Shown in pieces: positions 1-5,281 of a stretch of 6,864 nt of DNA; within the stretch, counting starts at the first letter, position 1, and each line of letters opens with the position of its first letter. Both the position numbers and the translations under genes were made by a program. The notes beneath the pieces were generated by a model, which did no database searches, was not told the DNA's origin, and was given only the letters and a program-made list of their open reading frames with translations. Where the stretch lies: contig JAKIUS010000089.1 of NCBI GenBank assembly GCA_021647445.1, positions 1-6,864 on the forward strand, written 5' to 3'. Source of the DNA: Geopsychrobacter sp. (GTDB taxonomy: Bacteria > Desulfobacterota > Desulfuromonadia > Desulfuromonadales > Geopsychrobacteraceae).

Positions 1-1
1 T

Positions 2-202
2 GTCGATCTTGCGGAGATCAGCGGCTCGGAAACCTTTATCCACCTAAATCATCAAGAGAACAGCTGGACGGTGCAACAGGAAGGAATTCATCAATATCGC
101 ATGGGGGAACAGGTCAGAGTTTATGTCAACCCGGCCCTTCTGTATGTTTTTGACCTCAATGAGCGCCTGGTGGCCTCCCCCGACAATATCTCCACAAACT
201 GA
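2..202 (+). CDS. glpS: GlpS-like glycerol ABC transporter ATPase, C-terminal end (5' truncated)
   Basis: The reading frame is open from the left edge and ends at TGA 200-202, so only the last 66 residues are visible. They contain no nucleotide-binding motifs. They look like the C-terminal TOBE-type regulatory/substrate domain of a CUT1-type sugar or polyol importer ATPase: the visible stretch starts VDLAEISGSETF, followed by a beta-rich segment with YRMGEQVRVYVNP and a final LLYVFDLNERLV. The GSETFIHL pattern is typical of MalK/UgpC-like C-termini. The identity as GlpS rather than another MalK-like ATPase rests on the neighbour: a second ATPase gene follows 16 bases later, then two permeases, a DUF2160 gene and a GlpV-like binding protein, which is the glpSTPQV order. 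GlpS would form the cytoplasmic ATPase pair with GlpT. The family call is firm; the name comes from context. Confidence 0.82.
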   Translation, partial: VDLAEISGSETFIHLNHQENSWTVQQEGIHQYRMGEQVRVYVNPALLYVFDLNERLVASPDNISTN

Positions 203-218
203 TTTGAAAGCAGGATAA

Positions 219-1334
219 ATGGCTCGCATAAATTTAAAAAACCTGGCCCACGCCTATCTTCCCGCTCCGACCAGCGAGACCGATTACGCCCTGCGTAAAA
301 TGGATCACGTCTGGGAAGATGGCCGCGCTTACGCCTTGCTTGGCCCCTCTGGATGTGGCAAAACAACCCTGCTGAACATCATTTCTGGACTGGTGCAACC
401 CTCTGAAGGACAGGTATTGTTTGACGGCAAGGACGTGTCGGCACTTCCGCCCCAGGCACGTAACATCGCACAGGTTTTTCAGTTCCCGGTGATCTACGAC
501 ACCATGAGCGTTTTTGACAACCTGGCCTTTCCCTTGCGTAACCGCAAACAGCCAGAGGCCGAAATTCGCACCCGCGTCGAAGAAGTGGCCGAAATGCTCG
601 AACTCAAAGACGAATTGCACAAGCGGGCCGCCAACCTGAGTGCCGACGCCAAGCAGAAAATCTCTCTTGGCCGCGGACTGGTGCGCAATGATGTCGCGGC
701 CATCCTGTTCGACGAACCACTCACCGTCATCGACCCTCACCTCAAACTACTGCTACGCCGCAAACTGAAACAGATTCACGCTCGGTTCAATTTGACCATG
801 GTCTACGTCACCCACGACCAATTGGAAGCCTTAACCTTTGCCGACCAAGTGGTCGTAATGAATGAGGGTCAGGTGATGCAGATCGGCACCCCTCAAGATC
901 TATTTGAAAACCCCCAACATACCTTTGTCGGATATTTTATCGGCAGCCCGGGGATGAATTTTCTCCCCTGCCAGATGCACAAGGGGGTCGCCAGCGTTGG
1001 CCCGCAGCTTATACCGGTCGGCCATGGCACAGATCAGCTCCATGGCCACTTTGAACTAGGGATTCGTCCCGAGTTTCTTAAGCTACACCCCAACCAGACC
1101 CCAGGAACGCACAGGGTCGAGATCGATGAGGTCGAAGAACTGGGTAATTGCAAGATTGTGCGGGTTCTTCTGGATGGGCAGGGTCTCAAAGTGAAACTGA
1201 CCGAGGAACAGGAAGTTCCTGCAGAGCACGGGTTTCTGGAATTTCCGCCAGCATGGATCAGACTTTATGCCGATAGCATCCTGGTTCGGTCCACAGACGA
1301 GAGCCAGCGCTGCAAGGGGCCACATCATGAATAA
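219..1334 (+). CDS. glpT: GlpT-like glycerol ABC transporter ATP-binding protein
   Basis: A 371-residue ABC ATPase, the second of two in this operon, that would power polyol import with GlpS on the cytoplasmic face of GlpP/GlpQ. (This is the rhizobial ABC GlpT, not the E. coli glycerol-3-phosphate antiporter of the same name.) Visible motifs: Walker A GPSGCGKTT at residues 42-50; Q-loop Q88 in VFQFPVIYDTMSV; Walker B AILFDEP at 161-167; H-loop H199 in YVTHDQ. The C-terminal third (about 240-360) is a TOBE-type domain with SPGMNFLP and LGIRPEFLKLH. The ABC signature is unusual: LSADAKQ (140-146) where LSGGQ is expected, and the D-loop reads VIDPHLK rather than NLDAKLR. From memory this is seen in GlpT homologues, so it is probably a family trait and not decay. 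The start at 219 gives the expected N-terminus (MARINLKNLAHAY) with a weak purine-rich AGGA upstream. It overlaps glpP by 8 bases. Confidence 0.9.
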   Translation: MARINLKNLAHAYLPAPTSETDYALRKMDHVWEDGRAYALLGPSGCGKTTLLNIISGLVQPSEGQVLFDGKDVSALPPQARNIAQVFQFPVIYDTMSVFDNLAFPLRNRKQPEAEIRTRVEEVAEMLELKDELHKRAANLSADAKQKISLGRGLVRNDVAAILFDEPLTVIDPHLKLLLRRKLKQIHARFNLTMVYVTHDQLEALTFADQVVVMNEGQVMQIGTPQDLFENPQHTFVGYFIGSPGMNFLPCQMHKGVASVGPQLIPVGHGTDQLHGHFELGIRPEFLKLHPNQTPGTHRVEIDEVEELGNCKIVRVLLDGQGLKVKLTEEQEVPAEHGFLEFPPAWIRLYADSILVRSTDESQRCKGPHHE

Positions 1335-2199
1335 ATGGCAAGACAACAAGGCATGGTTTTTAGTCATCCCAGTCTTTCTGGTCGTTGCAGCCTCGGCAAT
1401 TATCCCCCTGATGACCGTTGTAAACTACTCCCTGCAAGATATTTTCGGCCCCAATCAACGGGTCTTTGTCGGGTTGGAATGGTACAAAGAGGCCCTCACC
1501 AATCCACGTCTGCATGCCGCACTTAATCGCCAACTGCTGTTCTCATCACTGGTCTTACTCATCGAGATTCCCCTCGGCATCCTCATCGCACTGATGATGC
1601 CGAAAAAAGGCTGGGGAGCATCACTCAGCCTGGTGCTGGTGGCACTACCGCTACTGATCCCATGGAATGTTATCGGCACCATCTGGACGATCTTCATGCG
1701 CCCGGATATCGGCCTGCTGGGTGCCGCGATCAACGGCATGGGGCTCCCCTTCGACCATACATCATCCTCGCTTGCGGCCTGGGTGACCGTCATGCTGATG
1801 GAGGTCTGGCACTGGACCCCACTGGTGGTACTGCTCGCCTATGCCGGGCTACAGGCAATTCCAGAAGCCTATTTCCAGGCGGCACGTATCGACGGCGCTT
1901 CGGCCTGGGCCACCTTCCGCTACATTCAGCTGCCCAAACTACGCGGCGTCCTGACCATAGCGGTACTCCTGCGCTTCATGGACAGTTTTCTGATCTACGC
2001 CGAGCCTTTTGTCCTGACCGGTGGCGGACCCGGAAATTCCACCACATTCTTATCCATCTATCTGGTCAAACTGGCAGTCGGTCAGTTCGATCTTGGTCCA
2101 GCCGCAGCCTTTTCAATAATCTACTTCCTGATCGTACTGCTCTTTTGCTGGTTGTTCTATCAGGCTCTCCTGAAGGTCGGAACCGGAGACAAGTCATGA
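1327..2199 (+). CDS. glpP: GlpP-like glycerol ABC transporter permease (MalF-type)
   Basis: A 290-residue inner-membrane permease of the binding-protein-dependent transport family (MalF/UgpA-like), one half of the transmembrane channel with GlpQ. About six hydrophobic helices are visible, near residues 9-31, 68-91, 100-123, 148-172, 206-230 and 258-282. The cytoplasmic EAA loop that docks onto the ATPase is at about 180-203: EAYFQAARIDGASAW followed by FRYIQLPKLR, close to the EAA---G---------I-LP consensus. The motif FVLTGGGPGNSTTFLS at about 228-243 is typical of MalF/UgpA permeases. The frame is open further upstream, to 1267, but ATG 1327 is the chosen start: it has an AAGGGG ribosome site (1314-1319) 7 bases upstream and gives the usual short N-terminus before the first helix. 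The 8-base overlap with glpT and 4-base ATGA overlap with glpQ suggest translational coupling. Confidence 0.92.
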   Translation: MNKWQDNKAWFLVIPVFLVVAASAIIPLMTVVNYSLQDIFGPNQRVFVGLEWYKEALTNPRLHAALNRQLLFSSLVLLIEIPLGILIALMMPKKGWGASLSLVLVALPLLIPWNVIGTIWTIFMRPDIGLLGAAINGMGLPFDHTSSSLAAWVTVMLMEVWHWTPLVVLLAYAGLQAIPEAYFQAARIDGASAWATFRYIQLPKLRGVLTIAVLLRFMDSFLIYAEPFVLTGGGPGNSTTFLSIYLVKLAVGQFDLGPAAAFSIIYFLIVLLFCWLFYQALLKVGTGDKS

Positions 2200-2999
2200 A
2201 GATCCAAAAAAGAACCATTGGCCTGATCATCTACTTCATCTTGCTCATGTTGCCCATCTACTGGATGCTGAACATGTCACTGCGCACCAACGCGGATATC
2301 CTGAGCACCTTCACTTTCTATCCGCAAAATCCAACCCTGGCGAACTATATAAAAATCTTCACCGACCCCTCCTGGTACTCAGGATATTTGAACAGTTTTT
2401 ATTATGTCAGTATGAACGTTGTCATCTCATTAGTAACCGCATTACCGGCAGCCTATGCTTTTTCGCGGTACAGTTTTTTGGGCGACAAACACCTTTTCTT
2501 CTGGCTGTTGACCAATCGCATGGCACCACCGGCAGTCTTTTTGCTGCCGTTTTTCCAACTCTACTCAACCTTTGGCCTCATCGACACCCACTTTGCGGTA
2601 GCACTCTCCCACTGCCTGTTTAACGTCCCGCTGGCCGTCTGGGTTTTGGAAGGGTTTATGTCAGGAGTGCCACGTGAAATTGACGAAATGGCCTATATCG
2701 ATGGCTACAGCTTCCCACGTTTTTTCCTGACCATCTTCACCCCCTTGATCCGCACCGGCATCGGCGTCACTGCATTTTTCTGCTTCATGTTCTCCTGGGT
2801 CGAGCTACTGCTGGCCCGAACCCTGACCACCACCGAAGCGAAACCGATCGCAGCTATTATGACCCGAACGGTCAGCGCCTCGGGACTCGACTGGGGCCTG
2901 CTGGCGGCGGCGGGGATTCTAACGATCGTACCGGGCGCACTTGTCATCTGGTTTGTACGCAACCACCTGGCCAAGGGCTTTGCCCTCGGTCGGGTCTAA
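2196..2999 (+). CDS. glpQ: GlpQ-like glycerol ABC transporter permease (MalG-type)
   Basis: A 267-residue permease, MalG/UgpE-like, pairing with GlpP. Helices are visible near residues 8-28, 67-92, 98-122, 131-153, 188-208 and 232-254. The EAA loop is at about 161-184: EIDEMAYIDGYSFPRFFLTI followed by FTPLIR, with the invariant G at 170 and the LP-like turn replaced by TP. The short C-terminus ending in HLAKGFALGRV is the usual end of this group (GLT.GAVKG-like in MalG). ATG 2196 overlaps the glpP stop as ATGA and is preceded by GGAG (2185-2188) at 7 bases. The same frame runs open back to 1662 inside glpP, but that upstream part reads as a basic, non-membrane protein and is the out-of-frame shadow of glpP. 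The name GlpQ here is the rhizobial permease, not the E. coli periplasmic glycerophosphodiesterase. Confidence 0.92.
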   Translation: MKIQKRTIGLIIYFILLMLPIYWMLNMSLRTNADILSTFTFYPQNPTLANYIKIFTDPSWYSGYLNSFYYVSMNVVISLVTALPAAYAFSRYSFLGDKHLFFWLLTNRMAPPAVFLLPFFQLYSTFGLIDTHFAVALSHCLFNVPLAVWVLEGFMSGVPREIDEMAYIDGYSFPRFFLTIFTPLIRTGIGVTAFFCFMFSWVELLLARTLTTTEAKPIAAIMTRTVSASGLDWGLLAAAGILTIVPGALVIWFVRNHLAKGFALGRV

Positions 3000-3011
3000 C
3001 GAGGTAAAGCG

Positions 3012-3290
3012 ATGTCCTTCGAATGGATGGCATGGACCATGCCGACAGCAATCTTCTTTATCACCATCGCTTGCCTGCTGATCGGCATGACAATCTGGCA
3101 GGCTTTAGCTCCCAGTGGGGAGCGCGAGGGCTTTTTACCGATCATCACGACCCCTGGTGACCGGCTGTTTATCGGCCTGCTCAGCAGTGCCTACATCAAT
3201 CTGGCCTGGCTGGGACTAACCAGTTTATCCCTCTGGTTCGCTTTCGTCATCGCCGTGATCTGGATGATCGTGCTGATGCGTTGGGGATGA
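3012..3290 (+). CDS. DUF2160 small integral membrane protein of glycerol ABC operon
   Basis: A 92-residue, very hydrophobic protein with about three predicted membrane helices (residues 9-31, 51-70 and 72-90). A short polar loop between the first two contains GEREGFLPIITTPGDRLFIG (36-55). This loop and the following AYINLAWLGLT are the parts I recognise as characteristic of the DUF2160 family, found between the second permease and the binding protein in glpSTPQV-type operons. Its role is not known to me; the position suggests an accessory membrane subunit, an assembly factor or a stabiliser of the permease pair, but that is inference. It starts 12 bases after the glpQ stop with a clear GAGG site (3001-3004) at 7 bases, so it is translated as part of the operon. 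There are no charged catalytic clusters or metal-binding motifs. Confidence 0.85.
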   Translation: MSFEWMAWTMPTAIFFITIACLLIGMTIWQALAPSGEREGFLPIITTPGDRLFIGLLSSAYINLAWLGLTSLSLWFAFVIAVIWMIVLMRWG

Positions 3291-3394
3291 GCAAAAACTT
3301 AAATACCAACATCTACAAAACCGCGCGATATACAATTCTGCACAACGCAAAAGAAGCACGGGAAGTCTAAAAACCTTAAGGAGGAGAAGAGATC
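3291..3394 (+). other. 104-base A-rich gap before glpV
   Basis: This is the only sizeable gap inside the transporter operon. It is A/C-rich, with no ORF and no convincing inverted repeat or terminator. A TATACA/TACAAT-like sequence near 3329-3336 could serve as a -10 element, but I see no matching -35 at the right distance, so an internal promoter is possible but unproven. The long untranslated stretch followed by a strong ribosome site suggests separate tuning of glpV expression. Confidence 0.5.
3378..3384 (+). promoter_or_regulatory. Strong Shine-Dalgarno of glpV
   Basis: AAGGAGG matches the anti-Shine-Dalgarno core perfectly and lies 10 bases before ATG 3395, with further purines (AGAAGAG) between. 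It is much stronger than the sites of the other genes here (AGGA, AAGGGG, GGAG, GAGG). That fits the usual need for binding protein in excess over the membrane complex. It also fixes the glpV start at 3395 rather than the in-frame ATG at 3428. Confidence 0.8.
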
Positions 3395-5146
3395 ATGACA
3401 AAAGCATTCCGCAAAGGAAAACCACGTATGGGGCTATTACTCAGCTTCACCGCAGTAGTGCTTATGCTCCTTACAACATCGGCGAGTGCAGACCGGGCCG
3501 CCGCCAAGAAATGGGTCGATAATGAATTCCAACCCTCGACCCTGACCAAAGCCGAACAGATGAAGGAGATGGAATGGTTCATCAATGCCGCTAAACCCTT
3601 CAAGGGGATGAAGATCAAGGTCGTCTCAGAAACCATTCCAACCCATGAGTATGAATCCAAGGTACTCGCCAAGGCCTTTCAAGAGATCACGGGGATTGAA
3701 GTCACTCACGACCTGATTCAAGAAGGTGACGTCATCGAAAAACTCCAGACCCAGATGCAATCAGGTGAGAACATCTTTGATGCGTATATTAATGACTCAG
3801 ATCTGATCGGCACCCACTACCGCTATGGCTACGTCGTCAACCTGACCGACTGGATGACCGGCGAAGGCAAAGACGTAACCTTGCCGACCCTTGATATCGA
3901 TGATTTCATGGGAAAATCATTCACCACCGCCCCCGATGGCAAGCTCTACCAACTCCCAGACCAGCAGTTCGCCAACCTCTACTGGTTCCGTTACGACCGG
4001 TTCAACCGGGCAGACTTTAAAGCCCAATTCAAGAAACTCTACGGCTACGAGTTGGGCGTTCCGGTCAACTGGTCTGCCTATGAGGATATCGCCCAATTCT
4101 TCAGTGAGCATGTACGTGAGATCGACGGCAAGGCAGTTTATGGCCACATGGACTACGGCAAGAAAGCCCCAGATCTGGGCTGGCGCTTTACCGATGCCTG
4201 GCTGTCGATGGCAGGAGCAGGCGATAAAGGGATTCCAAACGGCAAGCCGGTTGATGAGTGGGGTATCCGGGTCGACGAAAACGACCGACCGGTCGGTTCC
4301 AGTGTCAGCCGTGGCGGTGCAACCAACGGCCCAGCGGCTAAATACTCATTACGAAAATACATGGAATGGCTGCGGAAATATGCTCCTCCAGGCGCTCTCG
4401 GCATGGATTTCTACCAATCACTGCCCAGTCTGGCCAAAGGGAATGTCGCGCAACAGATCTTCTGGTACACCGCTTTCACCTCTTCAATGATTAAAAAGGG
4501 CACAGCGGTCGTCAATGAAGACGGTACCCCGAAATGGCGCATGGCACCTTCTCCCCATGGACCTTACTGGCAAGAGGGAATGAAGCTCGGCTACCAGGAC
4601 TGTGGTTCCTGGACCCTGCTCAAGAGCACCCCACTTAAGCGCCGCAAGGCGGCCTGGCTGTTCGCCCAGTTTGCCGTTTCTAAAACCGTTTCGCTTAAGA
4701 AAACCCATGTTGGCCTAACCCCGATTCGTGACAGCGACATTCGCGACGAATCGTTCACCAAACGTGCACCACAACTGGGTGGTCTGGTTGAATTCTACCG
4801 TAGCCCGGCTCGGGTCGCCTGGACGCCGACCGGCACCAACGTACCGGACTATCCGAAGTTAGCCCAGCTCTGGTGGCAGAATATCGGCGAAGCGGTTGCA
4901 GGCGAAGTAACTGTCGATACCGCAATGGATAATCTGGCCCGTGAGCAGGATAAAGTTCTCAAACGGATCGCCCGGAGCAAAGCCCAAGGCGACAAGGGAC
5001 CAAAATTAAACCCGGAACGTGATGAGTCCTACTGGCTCAACAAGCCGGGGTCACCCAAGGCAAAACTGGCCAATGAAAAACCCCAGGGTGAAACCGTCAA
5101 TTATGACGACCTGATCAAAGCCTGGCGTGAAGGCAAGACAAAATAG
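3395..5146 (+). CDS. glpV: GlpV-like periplasmic glycerol-binding protein
   Basis: A 583-residue extracellular solute-binding protein. The N-terminus is a classical Sec signal peptide: a basic start (MTKAFRKGKPR), a hydrophobic core at about 13-27, and a likely signal peptidase I site after residue 32 (SASA|DR). There is no lipobox cysteine, so the mature protein is soluble in the periplasm. It is long for a CUT1 binding protein (often about 400-450 residues), but this length is usual for GlpV. Features include IPTHEYESKVLAKAFQEITG (81-100), a GDVIEKLQTQMQSG segment (111-124) typical of type-I-fold sugar binders, and Trp/Tyr-rich stretches such as YWFRYDRF (196-203) and QIFWYTAF (354-361), which could line a polyol pocket. 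The tail after about 515 is basic and repeat-poor. It is the last transporter gene, followed by two hairpins. Binding of glycerol is inferred from the operon type; another polyol remains possible. Confidence 0.9.
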   Translation: MTKAFRKGKPRMGLLLSFTAVVLMLLTTSASADRAAAKKWVDNEFQPSTLTKAEQMKEMEWFINAAKPFKGMKIKVVSETIPTHEYESKVLAKAFQEITGIEVTHDLIQEGDVIEKLQTQMQSGENIFDAYINDSDLIGTHYRYGYVVNLTDWMTGEGKDVTLPTLDIDDFMGKSFTTAPDGKLYQLPDQQFANLYWFRYDRFNRADFKAQFKKLYGYELGVPVNWSAYEDIAQFFSEHVREIDGKAVYGHMDYGKKAPDLGWRFTDAWLSMAGAGDKGIPNGKPVDEWGIRVDENDRPVGSSVSRGGATNGPAAKYSLRKYMEWLRKYAPPGALGMDFYQSLPSLAKGNVAQQIFWYTAFTSSMIKKGTAVVNEDGTPKWRMAPSPHGPYWQEGMKLGYQDCGSWTLLKSTPLKRRKAAWLFAQFAVSKTVSLKKTHVGLTPIRDSDIRDESFTKRAPQLGGLVEFYRSPARVAWTPTGTNVPDYPKLAQLWWQNIGEAVAGEVTVDTAMDNLAREQDKVLKRIARSKAQGDKGPKLNPERDESYWLNKPGSPKAKLANEKPQGETVNYDDLIKAWREGKTK

Positions 5147-5147
5147 A

Positions 5148-5176
5148 CAGATCACGTCAAGCAAGATCTGATTTTT
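5148..5176 (+). terminator. Weak terminator-like hairpin just after glpV
   Basis: CAGATC (5148-5153) and GATCTG (5165-5170) form a perfect 6-bp stem with an 11-base loop, followed after one A by TTTTT (5172-5176). The hairpin begins one base after the glpV stop codon. The stem is short and only half GC, so on its own it would be a poor terminator; it may instead protect the 3' end of the glpV message. Confidence 0.5.
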
Positions 5177-5208
5177 CACTTATCAGCATCAACATTCAAG
5201 CACAACCT

Positions 5209-5243
5209 TCAGGGGCCAGGGCATGGTCTTGGCCCCTGATTTT
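5209..5243 (+). terminator. Rho-independent terminator or attenuator between glpV and glpD
   Basis: TCAGGGGCCA (5209-5218) pairs perfectly with TGGCCCCTGA (5230-5239). The stem can extend by G·U, G-C and G·U to 13 bp, leaving a 5-base loop (5222-5226). TTTT follows directly (5240-5243). The GC-rich stem makes it a credible intrinsic terminator for the transporter operon, although the T-tract is short. It ends 38 bases before the glpD start, so it may lie within the glpD leader. Confidence 0.82.
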
Positions 5244-5281
5244 CATCCACCGTCGCAAACCCTGGGGGTGGGGAGACAGAT

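Noticed and set aside
234..740. 168-codon open frame on the - strand opposite glpT
   Set aside because: It lies entirely antisense to well-recognised ABC ATPase motifs, and its translation has no recognisable domain; a shadow of codon bias.
1020..1047. 8-base inverted repeat GGCCATGG / CCATGGCC with a 12-base loop in glpT
   Set aside because: It is inside the coding sequence with no T-tract and no sign of regulation; each arm is itself a palindrome, so the repeat is easily explained by chance.
1267..1326. Upstream in-frame extension of glpP (20 extra residues from ATG 1267)
   Set aside because: The extension lies wholly within the glpT coding end and has no ribosome site. ATG 1327 has AAGGGG at 7 bases and gives the typical permease N-terminus.
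1662..2195. Long N-terminal extension (178 residues) of the glpQ frame
   Set aside because: It overlaps glpP in another frame, is rich in Arg/His and has no membrane character. GlpQ begins properly at 2196 with GGAG and the ATGA overlap.
3891..4490. 199-codon + strand frame inside glpV
   Set aside because: The composition is Ser/Thr/Pro-rich with no domain, and glpV in the other frame is clearly coding throughout.
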